NCBI GenBank assembly: GCA_016207645.1
Contig: JACQPH010000034.1
Coordinates: 1-53,342 of the forward strand
Direction of reading: 5' to 3'
From: Elusimicrobiota bacterium
GTDB taxonomy: Bacteria; Elusimicrobiota; Elusimicrobia; Elusimicrobiales; UBA9959
Length of the DNA stretch: 53,342 nucleotides
How positions within the stretch are numbered: the stretch's first letter is position 1; each line of letters begins with the position of its first letter. A model generated the notes under the pieces. The model had not been told where the DNA came from, did no database searches, and worked only from the letters and a program-made list of their open reading frames with translations. The translations under genes were made by a program, and so were the position numbers. Positions 22,180 through 31,244 of this stretch are shown one piece after another.

Positions 22180-23412
22180 ATGGCGGAGATTCAGAAAGGC
22201 AAGAGTCCATTCTATCCCGGGCAGCCGGTTCCCGGTGAACTATTCGTGGGCAGGGCGTCCCAGATCGAGAGAATTATGACCAGGGGCGTCGGGCAAGTGG
22301 CCGCCGGTAAACCGGTGGCGATCTTTATTCAGGGTGAGTATGGCATTGGAAAAAGTTCGATAGCGGGGTTCGTTCAGTGGATGGCGGAGCGGGAGCATGG
22401 TTTGCTGGGTCTCTACGCTCCCCTGGGCGGAGCCGCGACCCTCGATGATGTCGCGGCCGCCATTCTCAAGGCGACTGTCCAGGCCGGAGCCTATAACCCT
22501 AATATTTCCGAAAAGATCCGGGGGTTTCTCGGGAAGTATATCGGAGAGCAATCGTTTTTTGGCGTCAGGATCCACGCGGAGGCGTTGAAGAAGGACGCCC
22601 CGACGCTGGCCTCTCCGGCGGACCTTCTGCCCTTCTTCAGAGAAACCCTTGGCCGGACAAAGGATGCCGGCATAAAGGGGATTTTCCTGGTACTGGATGA
22701 AATCAACGGGATCACCGCCAACGCTCAATTCGCGCATTTTATCAAGGGACTTGTGGACACCAATGCCATGTCGAAAGAGCCTGTGCCCCTGTTGCTCATG
22801 TTGTGCGGTGTCGAGGATCGCCGCTATGAGATGATACAAAAGCATCAGCCGATCGACCGCATATTTGACGTCCTGCAGATCGAAGCAATGAGCCAGGCGG
22901 AGATGGAGGAGTTCTTCAGCAAGGCCTTTGAGTCCGTTCAAATGAAAATTGATAACGAGGCGATGAAATTCCTGACTCATTATTCGGCGGGCTTCCCTAA
23001 AATCATGCACCTGCTGGGCGACGCGGCCTATTGGATCGATAAGAACGGAACTGTAGATACGGACGACGCGCAGTCCGCAATACTTATCAGCGCGGAAGAA
23101 GTCGGAAAGAAGTATGTGGATCAGCAGGTCTTTAACGCTCTCCGGAGCGCCGAATACCGGTCAATTCTGGCGAAAATCGCCAAGATGGGGCCCGTGAACA
23201 TGAACTTCATCAAAAACGATGTTGCCAAGGGACTCACGGAGCCTGAAAAGAAAAAGTTCAACAACTTTCTTCAGAAGATGAAGAGACTCAACGTTATCCG
23301 CTCCGGAGATATCCAGGGCGAATATATCTTTAATATTAGAATGGTCCGCTTCTACATCTGGTTACAGGCGTCCAAACTAGAGAGCGGGAAATCCGGGATG
23401 GAGACCGCATGA
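22180..23412 (+). CDS. AAA+ ATPase with C-terminal winged-helix-like region
   Basis: 410 aa from the ATG at 22180 behind GGGAG; the ORF-track start at 22120 adds spacer sequence. ORC/STAND-like AAA_16 architecture: entry motif GELFVGRASQIERI, Walker A GEYGIGKSS at residues 52-60, Walker B GIFLVLDEING, sensor-like LLLMLCGVEDRR, then a helical lid and a C-terminal ~100 residues (SILAKIAKMGPVNMNFIKND...) that look like a winged helix. No membrane segment. Such ATPases occur in defence, mobile-element and signalling contexts. Codon use and spacing set it apart from the metabolic genes on both sides, so it may be an insertion into the operon. Function unknown. Confidence 0.72.
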   Translation: MAEIQKGKSPFYPGQPVPGELFVGRASQIERIMTRGVGQVAAGKPVAIFIQGEYGIGKSSIAGFVQWMAEREHGLLGLYAPLGGAATLDDVAAAILKATVQAGAYNPNISEKIRGFLGKYIGEQSFFGVRIHAEALKKDAPTLASPADLLPFFRETLGRTKDAGIKGIFLVLDEINGITANAQFAHFIKGLVDTNAMSKEPVPLLLMLCGVEDRRYEMIQKHQPIDRIFDVLQIEAMSQAEMEEFFSKAFESVQMKIDNEAMKFLTHYSAGFPKIMHLLGDAAYWIDKNGTVDTDDAQSAILISAEEVGKKYVDQQVFNALRSAEYRSILAKIAKMGPVNMNFIKNDVAKGLTEPEKKKFNNFLQKMKRLNVIRSGDIQGEYIFNIRMVRFYIWLQASKLESGKSGMETA

Positions 23413-23436
23413 TCTTACACCAATCCGGGGGCTGCT

Positions 23437-25374
23437 ATGAACTGGCATTTAGCTGACGGTTTGATCATGGGGGCCGCGATACCGGCGGCCTTGTTCTTGT
23501 TCTCCCGGGCGGTGCTGCAGCGGTACCGCCTGCTGCGGGCCTGCGCCCCGGCACCGGACCCGATAACCGAGTACGGCACGCACCTGAAGGAAGTGCTGAC
23601 TATCTACCTGGAGCAGAAAAAACTTTTCCAGGACTTCAAGCCCGGCGTGATGCACGCTTTCATCTTCTGGGGCTTCCTCGTCCTCTCGCTGCGCACCGTC
23701 ACGCTGTTCGGCATGGCTTTCTACGGCTTCGATTTTTACCTGCCCGGCTTCGGCCCCGAAACCCTCGCCGGCCAAGGTCTTTCCCTGCTCAAGGACGGCG
23801 CGGTGGCGATAGTGACCCTGATGATCCTTTACGCCATGGCGCGGAGATATCTCATCAGGGTCCCCCGCCTGCTCAATACCCCGGACGCCCTGTTCGTGCT
23901 GCTGATGATACTCGGTCTGATGGTGACCGATTTCATCTTCGAAGCCGGCCTGCGCGGCTCGGCGCCCGCCTCCGTAGGCCACGCGGCCTTCCTGCTGCAC
24001 TGCCTCGGCATTCTGGTCTTCCTGGTCTATATACCGGCCGGGAAGCATATGCATATCCTCACTTCCGTCTTCAACGTCTATCTCCGGCCCCTGCACCGCA
24101 GCGGCCGGCTGACCAAGCTGCCGCTGGAGGACGAAACGGTGGAAGTCTTCGGCACCCCGAATATAGAGCACCTTTCCTGGAAGGAAGCGCTGGACCTCTA
24201 TACCTGCACCGAATGCGGCAGATGCACCGAGCAGTGCCCTGCCAGCCAGACCGATAAAAAACTTTCCCCCCGGGACGTGATAAAGAAGCAGAAGCTCTTC
24301 CTCGTGGACGATGAGGCCCCCCGCCTGCTCTCCGGCGACAAGACTAAGGCGCCGTCCAAAGAGCTGGTGCCGGACGTCGTAGCCGCCCAGGAGGCCTGGG
24401 ACTGCACCACCTGCCAGGCCTGCGAGCAGGCCTGCCCGCTGAATATCGCCCACGTGCAGCGGCTGAATTCGATGCGGCGGAGCGAAGTGCTGATGAAAGG
24501 AAAATTCCCGCCCGAGCTGAAACGCGTTTTCAAGGGCATGCAGACCAACGGCAACCCCTGGGGGATGGGCGCGGAAAAGAGGATGGACTGGGCGAAAGGG
24601 CTTGAGGTCCCGCTGCTGGAGAATAATCCCGGCGCGGAATACCTGCTGTACCTGGGCTGCAACGCGGCCTTCGACGACCGCGCGCAGAAGGTGAGCCGCG
24701 CCCTGGTAACGCTCCTTAAGGAACAGGGCGTCTCCTTCGCGGTGCTGGGCGAGAGCGAAACCTGCTGCGGCGAAACCGCCCGGCGGCTGGGCGAGGAGGC
24801 CCTGGGCCAAGAGCTGATCGGGGCCAATGTGGAGCTTTTCAAGGAGCTGAAGATCAAAAAGATCATCACGGTCTGCCCGCACTGCTACAATACTTTCAAG
24901 AACGAATATCCCGATTTCGGCGGCAACTACGAGGTCAAGCATCACACCCAGCTTATCTCTGAACTGATGGAAAGCGGCAAGCTGAAGCCCGGAGCCGATC
25001 CCGGCGGCCGCGCCGTCATCCACGACTCCTGCTATCTCGGCCGCGTCAACTCGGTGTACCGCCCCAGCCGCGACATCCTTAAAGGCATTCCGGGTCTGGA
25101 AGTCGTGGAGCACGAAAAGTCCGAAGAGTGCGGGCTCTGCTGCGGCGCCGGCGGCGGCCGGTTCTGGCTCGAGGAAGCCGAGCCGAGGATCAACCACCGC
25201 AGGGTGAAGCAATTGCTCGAGACAAAGCCTTCCGTGATAGCCGTTTCCTGCCCGTACTGCCTGAAGATGCTGGGCGACGCCGTCAAGGACCTCGGGGCCG
25301 CCGGAGTGGAAGTGCGCGACCTCGCCGAGATCGTAGGCGGGGCGCTTCCGGCCCCGAAGCAGGTCCCGCTGTGA
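23437..25374 (+). CDS. membrane FeS oxidoreductase with CCG domains, EtfAB:menaquinone oxidoreductase (EMO)-like
   Basis: 645 aa. N-terminal ~225 residues carry about five transmembrane helices like the nitrate reductase gamma/cytochrome b fold, with histidines (MHAFIFWGF, HCLGILVFLVYIPAGKHMHI) that could bind heme b. Then two [4Fe-4S] motifs (CTECGRCTEQCPA and CTTCQACEQACPL) and two CCG domains (SETCCGETARRLG...CPHCYN and HDSCYLGR...CGLCCGAGGG...CPYC). This layout is that of the membrane proteins that accept electrons from acyl-CoA dehydrogenases via EtfAB and reduce menaquinone in anaerobic fatty- and aromatic-acid degraders. No EtfAB is in the window. It overlaps the next gene (GTGA). A HdrD-like role is the alternative. 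Confidence 0.8.
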   Translation: MNWHLADGLIMGAAIPAALFLFSRAVLQRYRLLRACAPAPDPITEYGTHLKEVLTIYLEQKKLFQDFKPGVMHAFIFWGFLVLSLRTVTLFGMAFYGFDFYLPGFGPETLAGQGLSLLKDGAVAIVTLMILYAMARRYLIRVPRLLNTPDALFVLLMILGLMVTDFIFEAGLRGSAPASVGHAAFLLHCLGILVFLVYIPAGKHMHILTSVFNVYLRPLHRSGRLTKLPLEDETVEVFGTPNIEHLSWKEALDLYTCTECGRCTEQCPASQTDKKLSPRDVIKKQKLFLVDDEAPRLLSGDKTKAPSKELVPDVVAAQEAWDCTTCQACEQACPLNIAHVQRLNSMRRSEVLMKGKFPPELKRVFKGMQTNGNPWGMGAEKRMDWAKGLEVPLLENNPGAEYLLYLGCNAAFDDRAQKVSRALVTLLKEQGVSFAVLGESETCCGETARRLGEEALGQELIGANVELFKELKIKKIITVCPHCYNTFKNEYPDFGGNYEVKHHTQLISELMESGKLKPGADPGGRAVIHDSCYLGRVNSVYRPSRDILKGIPGLEVVEHEKSEECGLCCGAGGGRFWLEEAEPRINHRRVKQLLETKPSVIAVSCPYCLKMLGDAVKDLGAAGVEVRDLAEIVGGALPAPKQVPL

Positions 25375-26312
25375 ACAGGGTGACCAAGCTTTTCGGCATC
25401 GACTATCCCATAATCCAGGCGGGCATGATCTGGTGCAGCGGCTGGGAGCTGGCCGCCGCCGTCAGCAATGCCGGCGGGCTGGGCCTTATCGGCGCCGGGT
25501 CCATGTCGCCGGTCCTGCTGCGCGCGCATATCCTGAAATGCAAAGAGACCACCGACAGACCTTTCGGGGTAAATATCCCGCTCCTGTATCCCTGCGTGGA
25601 ACAGACCATGCAGGTGATCGCGGACGAGGGCGTTAAAATAGTTTTCACTTCCGGCGGCAAGCCGGACCTGTGGACGTCTTTTCTCAAGGATAAAGGCATA
25701 AAGGTGGCGCACGTGGTGCCGGGGGCGAAATACGCGGCGAAGTGCGAAGCCGCCGGCGTGGACGCGGTGGTGGCCGAAGGCTTCGAGGCCGGCGGACACA
25801 ACGGGCGCGAAGAGACCACTACCCTCTGCCTTATCCCCAGGGTGCGCGAAACGGTGAAGATACCGCTGATAGCCGCCGGCGGCATCACCGGCGGCAGGGC
25901 CATGCTGGCGGCCATGGTGCTGGGCGCCGAGGGCGTCCAGCTCGGCACGCGGTTCGTGGCCAGCCTGGAATCCACGGCCCACATCGATTTCAAGCAGAAA
26001 GTGCTGGAATGCGCGGAGGGCGGCACCGTCCTCGCCCTGAAAAAGCTGGCGCCGGTCAGGCTGCTGAAGAATAAATTCTGCGCCGAAGTAATGGAGCTCG
26101 AAAGCCGCGGCGCGACCCCGGAGGAACTGTCCGCGCTGCTCGGCAAAGGCAGGGCCGGGAAAGGGATGTTCGAGGGCGATATGGAGAACGGCGAGCTGGA
26201 GATAGGCCAGGCCGCTTCCCTGGTGAAAGAGATCCTGCCCGCCGGAGACATAGTGCGGAAAGTCTGGAACGAGTACCTCCGGGCGGTGGAAGAGATAAAA
26301 CGGAACTGTTGA
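25371..26312 (+). CDS. nitronate monooxygenase/FabK-like FMN flavoprotein
   Basis: 313 aa from the GTG at 25371, which overlaps the previous stop; the ORF-track start at 25128 lies inside the previous gene. FMN TIM-barrel of the 2-nitropropane dioxygenase/enoyl-ACP reductase II family: [77 protein letters not shown]. These define the fold but not the reaction; members include nitronate monooxygenases, FabK and unknown CoA-linked reductases. Position between an EMO-like gene and IcmF makes an acyl-CoA-related role plausible, but that is only context. Confidence 0.78.
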   Translation: MNRVTKLFGIDYPIIQAGMIWCSGWELAAAVSNAGGLGLIGAGSMSPVLLRAHILKCKETTDRPFGVNIPLLYPCVEQTMQVIADEGVKIVFTSGGKPDLWTSFLKDKGIKVAHVVPGAKYAAKCEAAGVDAVVAEGFEAGGHNGREETTTLCLIPRVRETVKIPLIAAGGITGGRAMLAAMVLGAEGVQLGTRFVASLESTAHIDFKQKVLECAEGGTVLALKKLAPVRLLKNKFCAEVMELESRGATPEELSALLGKGRAGKGMFEGDMENGELEIGQAASLVKEILPAGDIVRKVWNEYLRAVEEIKRNC

Positions 26313-26315
26313 TAA

Positions 26316-26346
26316 GCGGCGGTGCGCCGGTTTTCCGGCCCGCCGC
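26316..26346 (+). promoter_or_regulatory. strong hairpin between the flavoprotein stop and IcmF start
   Basis: GCGGCGG (26316-26322) pairs with CCGCCGC (26340-26346), enclosing GCCGG-TTTT-CCGGC (26326-26339). It ends 10 nt before the IcmF ATG, which has no clear ribosome site. It could gate translation, or be coding if the TTG at 26309 is the real start. There is no U-tract for termination. Confidence 0.45.
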
Positions 26347-26356
26347 CATAAACGCA

Positions 26357-29300
26357 ATGAATACAGATAAAGTCTATAAACCCGGGAACCACATCAGGAT
26401 AGCCACCGCCACCTCCCTGTTCGACGGCCACGACGCCTCGATAAACGTGATGCGGCGGATCTTCCAGGCCAGCGGCGCCGAGGTCATACACCTCGGGCAT
26501 AACAGGTCGGTGGCCGAGATCGTGGCCTGCGCCATACAGGAAGACGTGCAGGCCGTGGCCATCACTTCCTACCAGGGCGGCCACCTGGAATCCTTCAAAT
26601 ATATGTACGACCTGCTCAAAAAGCAGGGCTGCGGGCATATCAAGATCATCGGCGGCGGCGGCGGGGTAATTTTGCCCGAGGAGATAAAGGAACTGCAGGC
26701 CTACGGCATAGCCCGGATCTACTCCCCCGACGACGGCCGCAGGCTGGGCCTGCAGGGGATGATCAACGAGACCCTGGCGCTCGCGGATTTTCCCACCGGC
26801 GGCGGGGCCGTCGCGGAGAAGGTCAGCAGCGAAGATTTCAGGTCGGTGGCTGTCGCTATTTCCGCAGTCGAGAACTACCCCGCGCGCTCGGCCGCACTGC
26901 TGAAAAAGCTAGCTAAAAAAGCCGCCACTAAAAAGGTCCCCGTCATCGGTTTTACCGGCACCGGCGGCGCGGGGAAGTCCTCGCTGGTGGACGAGGTCAT
27001 CCGGCGCTATCTAGCCGAATTCCCGGGCAAGAACATAGCGGTGCTCTCCGTGGACCCCTCCAAGCGCAGGTCGGGCGGCGCGCTGCTGGGCGACAGGATC
27101 AGGATGAACTCGGTCAGCAGCCCGCGGGTCTATATGCGCTCCATGGCCACCCGCCAGTCCAATATGGCCCTGTCGAAGTACGTAAAGGACGCGATCTGCG
27201 TAGTGAAAGCGGCCGGTTTCGACGCCGTGCTCCTGGAAAGCTCCGGCATCGGCCAGTCCGACACCGAGATCGTGGACCACAGCGACGTCTCCGTCTACGT
27301 CATGACCCCGGAATACGGGGCCGCCACCCAGCTGGAGAAGATAGACATGCTGGATTACGCCGACCTGGTGGCCATCAATAAATTCGAGAAGAAAGGCGCG
27401 CAGGACGCGCTGCGCGACGTCAGGAAGCAGTACGCCCGCAGCCGCCGCGACGAGCACGCGAAACCGGAGGACCTGCCGGTTTACGGCACCATAGCCTCCC
27501 AGTTCAACGACCAGGGCGTGGACCGGTTCTACTGCGCGCTGCTGCGGAAAGTGGCGAAAAAGACGGGCGCGGCTTTCAAAGGCAAAGCGGCCGGGACCTG
27601 CGGCCGGCAGGAGAAGATCCTGATCATCCCCCCCAACAGGGTCCGCTACCTCTCCGAGATAGCCGAAACCGTCCGGGATTACAATAGGCGGGCCGAGGAA
27701 CAGGCCGCCGTCGCCCAGCGGCTTTACTCCGTCCGGGAAACCATCAGGGCCCTGGAAAGCAAGTCCGCCGGCGCCGTTTTGCTGAAGCGCCTTGAGGCCG
27801 AATACAAGGAAACCGAACAGAAGCTCGAAGAGCACAGCAGGAAAGTGCTCGAGCACTGGGAGAAAAGGCTGGAAGCCTATAAAAAAGATTTTTTTGTTTT
27901 CCATGTGCGCGATAAAGAGATAAAGATAAAGACCCACGTCGAGTCGCTGTCTCATCTCCAGGTCCCGAAAATCTCCCTGCCCGCCTATAAGGCCTGGGGC
28001 GATATCCTGAAATGGAATCTGAAAGAGAACGTCCCCGGCGAATTTCCCTATGCCGCCGGCGTTTTCCCCTTCAAGCGCGAAGGCGAGGATCCCACCAGGA
28101 TGTTCGCAGGCGAAGGCGGGCCCGAGAGGACCAACAAGAGATTCCATTATGTCTCCAAGGCCCAGCCGGCCAGGCGCCTGTCCACGGCTTTCGACTCGGT
28201 CACCCTCTACGGCGCCGACCCCGACAGCCGCCCGGACATCTACGGGAAGATAGGTAATTCCGGGGTTTCCGTGGCCTGCCTCGACGACGCGAAGAAACTT
28301 TACTCCGGTTTCGATCTGGCCGACCCGCTGACCTCGGTCTCGATGACGATAAACGGCCCGGCCCCTATCATGACGGCCTATTTCATGAACGCGGCCATAG
28401 ACCAGCAATGCGAGCTCTATATCCGCGCCCACGGCCTGGAGAAAAGGACGCTTCGGACCATAGAAAAACTTTACAAGGAAAAAGGCACGGTCCGACCCTC
28501 CTACCACGGCAGGCTGCCCGACGGGAACGATGGGCTGGGCCTGATGCTGCTCGGCGTCACCGGCGACCAGATGCTGCCGCGCGACGTCTACGAGAAGATA
28601 AAAGCGGAGACGATGGCCAAGGTGCGCGGCACGGTGCAGTCCGACATCCTGAAGGAAGACCAGGCGCAGAACACCTGCATCTACTCCATAGATTTCTCGC
28701 TGAAGCTGATGGGCGACGTGCAGGCTTATTTCATAGACCACGGCATCCGGAATTTCTATTCCGTATCGATCTCCGGCTACCATATAGCCGAAGCGGGCGC
28801 CAATGCCATCAGCCAGCTGGCCTTCACCCTCGCCAACGGCTTCACCTACGTCGAATATTACGCTTCCCGCGGCATGGACATAGACAAGTTCGCCCCCAAC
28901 CTCTCCTTCTTCTTCTCGAACGGGATGGACCCGGAATTCTCGGTGATAGGCCGGGTGGCCAGGCTGATCTGGGCGAAAGCGATGAAGCACAAGTACAAGG
29001 CCAATTCCCTGTCCCAGAAACTGAAATACCATATCCAGACCTCGGGCCGCTCGCTGCATTCGCAGGAGATAGACTTCAACGACATCAGGACCACCCTGCA
29101 GGCCCTGTACGCTATCTACGACAACTGCAATTCGCTGCACACCAACGCCTACGACGAGGCCATCACCACGCCCACCGAGGAATCGGTGCGCCGCGCCATG
29201 GCCATCCAGCTGATCATCAACCGCGAGCTGGGCCTGGCCTTCAATCAGAACCCGCTGCAGGGTTCCTTCATCATCGAGGAGCTCACCGACCTGGTGGAAG

Positions 29301-29725
29301 AGGCCGTCCTCTCCGAATTCGTCAGGCTGAACGAGCGCGGCGGCGTGCTCGGCGCTATGGAGACCATGTACCAGCGCAGCAAGATCCAGGAAGAATCGCT
29401 TTACTACGAGACCCTGAAGCATGACGGCGCTCTCCCGATAGTCGGCGTGAACACCTTCCTTTCCTCCAAGGGCTCCCCCACCGTGACCCCCGGCGAGGTC
29501 ATCCGCTCCACCGAGCAGGAAAAGCAGAACCAGATAGCCTCGCTGAAGGCCCTGCATAAGACTTATGACAAGCAGGCTGCCGCCGCTCTCGGCGAGCTCA
29601 AGAAGAAGGCGCTGGGCGGGGACAATCTGTTCGAAAGCCTGATGGAAGCGTCGAAATACTGCTCGCTGGGACAGATCACCGGCGCTTTATTCGAAATAGG
29701 CGGGCAATACAGGCGGAGCATGTGA
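26357..29725 (+). CDS. icmF: fused isobutyryl-CoA mutase (IcmF): B12 domain, G-protein chaperone, mutase
   Basis: 1122 aa. N terminus: B12-binding domain with [13 protein letters not shown] (lower-ligand His) about residues 18-150. Middle: MeaB-type GTPase with P-loop [17 protein letters not shown]-terminal ~560 residues: adenosylcobalamin mutase barrel with [21 protein letters not shown] and [19 protein letters not shown]. This three-domain order is unique to IcmF. It interconverts isobutyryl-CoA and butyryl-CoA (some members use isovaleryl- or pivalyl-CoA) with built-in repair of the cofactor. The ATG at 26357 fits the family N terminus; a TTG at 26309 overlapping the previous stop is an alternative. 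It overlaps the next CoA ligase (GTGA), suggesting that a free acid is activated and then rearranged. Confidence 0.88.
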   Translation: MNTDKVYKPGNHIRIATATSLFDGHDASINVMRRIFQASGAEVIHLGHNRSVAEIVACAIQEDVQAVAITSYQGGHLESFKYMYDLLKKQGCGHIKIIGGGGGVILPEEIKELQAYGIARIYSPDDGRRLGLQGMINETLALADFPTGGGAVAEKVSSEDFRSVAVAISAVENYPARSAALLKKLAKKAATKKVPVIGFTGTGGAGKSSLVDEVIRRYLAEFPGKNIAVLSVDPSKRRSGGALLGDRIRMNSVSSPRVYMRSMATRQSNMALSKYVKDAICVVKAAGFDAVLLESSGIGQSDTEIVDHSDVSVYVMTPEYGAATQLEKIDMLDYADLVAINKFEKKGAQDALRDVRKQYARSRRDEHAKPEDLPVYGTIASQFNDQGVDRFYCALLRKVAKKTGAAFKGKAAGTCGRQEKILIIPPNRVRYLSEIAETVRDYNRRAEEQAAVAQRLYSVRETIRALESKSAGAVLLKRLEAEYKETEQKLEEHSRKVLEHWEKRLEAYKKDFFVFHVRDKEIKIKTHVESLSHLQVPKISLPAYKAWGDILKWNLKENVPGEFPYAAGVFPFKREGEDPTRMFAGEGGPERTNKRFHYVSKAQPARRLSTAFDSVTLYGADPDSRPDIYGKIGNSGVSVACLDDAKKLYSGFDLADPLTSVSMTINGPAPIMTAYFMNAAIDQQCELYIRAHGLEKRTLRTIEKLYKEKGTVRPSYHGRLPDGNDGLGLMLLGVTGDQMLPRDVYEKIKAETMAKVRGTVQSDILKEDQAQNTCIYSIDFSLKLMGDVQAYFIDHGIRNFYSVSISGYHIAEAGANAISQLAFTLANGFTYVEYYASRGMDIDKFAPNLSFFFSNGMDPEFSVIGRVARLIWAKAMKHKYKANSLSQKLKYHIQTSGRSLHSQEIDFNDIRTTLQALYAIYDNCNSLHTNAYDEAITTPTEESVRRAMAIQLIINRELGLAFNQNPLQGSFIIEELTDLVEEAVLSEFVRLNERGGVLGAMETMYQRSKIQEESLYYETLKHDGALPIVGVNTFLSSKGSPTVTPGEVIRSTEQEKQNQIASLKALHKTYDKQAAAALGELKKKALGGDNLFESLMEASKYCSLGQITGALFEIGGQYRRSM

Positions 29726-31206
29726 AAAAGAACGACGATATCCTTTACCGCCCTTGGCCGGAACTAAAGCGGCTGCGGGACGAGAAGCTGCATCATTTCG
29801 TCACCAGGCGCCTTTATCCCTTCAGCCCTTATTACCGCAAGCTCTTCGACGAGAACAAGATAAACCCCGCCGACATCAGGACCGCGGAGGACCTCCGCCG
29901 CCTCCCTTTCACCTCCAAGCAGGATTTCCGCGACGCCATCCAGCGGGACCCGGCGAAAGGGACCCTGGCCTTCTGCCTCCAGCCCGACAAGGACACGATA
30001 AAGAAATTCCTCCCGAAAGCGGAGCTGGCTAAGTTTCTGCTGCTGAGGACGCTCAGGGGGGAAGCCGGCTTCAAGGCCGCCCTGGAGAAAGAGTACAAGC
30101 CCGTTTTCCTGACCTCCACCGCCGGCACCACCAGCACCCCCATGCCTTTCCTCTATTCGGACTACGACATGGAGAATCTGAAAGTGTACGGCGCCAGGAT
30201 GATAGCCACGATGGGGATAAAGAACGAGAGAATGGTGAACATGTTCCCCTACGCTCCCCACCTGGCCTTCTGGCTGGCCGTGATGGGCGGCCTGGCCTCC
30301 AATGTCTTCGTGCTCAGTACCGGCGGCGGGAAGACCCTGGGGACGGAAGGCAATATCCGCTCCATCCTGAAGATGAAGCCGCAGTTCCTGCTCGGCGTGC
30401 CGAGCTATGTCTACCACGTGCTCAAGACGGCCCGGGCCGAGAACCAGGACTTCAGCTTCCTGAACAGGATCATTCTGGGCGCGAGCCCGGTCCCCAAAGG
30501 CTTCAAGCTCAAGATAGCCTCCCTCCTGAACGAGATGGGCGCTTCCGACGTGAAGGTCTTCGGCACCTACGGCTTCACCGAGGCGCGCGGCGCCTGGGCG
30601 GAATGCCCGACGGAGATCTCCGTCTCCAGCGGCTATCACACCTCCCCGGACATGGAAGTTTTCGAAGTGATTGACCCCGTTACCGGCGAGGCGAAGGGCG
30701 AAGGCGAGGACGGAGAGTTGGTCTACACCGGCATCGACGCCCGCGGCACCTGCGTGCTCCGCTACCGCACCGGCGACCTGGTAAAGGGCGGGATAACCTA
30801 TGCCCCGTGCCCGCATTGCGGCAAGACCGTGCCCAGGATCTCCAGCGACCTCACCCGCGCCTCCAATATAAAGAACGTGCAGCTTTCCAAGATCAAAGGC
30901 TCCCTCGTGAACCTCAACGACCTGGAGCGCTTCCTCGACGACAGGCCCGAGATCAGCGAGTGGCAGATCGAGATCCGCAAGAAGAACGACGACCCTTTCG
31001 ACGTGGACGAGCTCCGGCTGAACGTCTGCCTCGCCAAAGACGTGAACAAGGACAACTTCACCCACCTCCTGAACGAAGAGGTCCTCGGCAACTACGAGGT
31101 CTCCTTCAACGCCGTCCACTATGTCACCCACCAGGAGATCTCCGGGCTGATAGAGGTGGAATCCGCGGTAAAAGCGAAAAAGATAGTGGATAAGCGGCCG
31201 CAGTAG
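29722..31206 (+). CDS. PaaK-like AMP-forming acyl/aryl-CoA ligase
   Basis: 494 aa starting at a GTG that overlaps the IcmF stop. Phenylacetate-CoA ligase family of adenylating enzymes: [13 protein letters not shown]-terminal signature, phosphate loop [17 protein letters not shown], adenylation motif [14 protein letters not shown], and [11 protein letters not shown] before a C-terminal domain. An extra CPHCG pair lies before the hinge. It would activate a carboxylic acid with ATP and CoA. Substrate is open: coupling to IcmF suggests a branched short acid, the upstream operons suggest an aromatic acid. The downstream TAGAGGG repeat starts at the last base of its stop codon. Confidence 0.8.
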   Translation: MKKNDDILYRPWPELKRLRDEKLHHFVTRRLYPFSPYYRKLFDENKINPADIRTAEDLRRLPFTSKQDFRDAIQRDPAKGTLAFCLQPDKDTIKKFLPKAELAKFLLLRTLRGEAGFKAALEKEYKPVFLTSTAGTTSTPMPFLYSDYDMENLKVYGARMIATMGIKNERMVNMFPYAPHLAFWLAVMGGLASNVFVLSTGGGKTLGTEGNIRSILKMKPQFLLGVPSYVYHVLKTARAENQDFSFLNRIILGASPVPKGFKLKIASLLNEMGASDVKVFGTYGFTEARGAWAECPTEISVSSGYHTSPDMEVFEVIDPVTGEAKGEGEDGELVYTGIDARGTCVLRYRTGDLVKGGITYAPCPHCGKTVPRISSDLTRASNIKNVQLSKIKGSLVNLNDLERFLDDRPEISEWQIEIRKKNDDPFDVDELRLNVCLAKDVNKDNFTHLLNEEVLGNYEVSFNAVHYVTHQEISGLIEVESAVKAKKIVDKRPQ

Positions 31207-31233
31207 GGTAGAGGGGTTAGGGTAGAGGGTAGG
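31206..31233. repeat. TAGAGGG-type heptamer repeat (copy 2)
   Basis: GGGTAGAGGGGTTAGGGTAGAGGG-like run filling the spacer between the ligase stop and the AGGAGG site of the FadN-like gene. Same unit as the repeats at 4828 (opposite strand) and 33661. Confidence 0.75.
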
Positions 31234-31244
31234 AGGAAAGTGAA

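Noticed and set aside
23449-25212. 587-aa minus-strand ORF over the EMO-like gene
   Set aside because: Shadow frame, His/Gly/Ala-rich, no motifs, opposite to an FeS protein with complete cysteine motifs.
27011-29557. 848-aa minus-strand ORF over IcmF
   Set aside because: Codon-bias shadow of the mutase gene; the low-complexity V/G/H-rich product has no family features.
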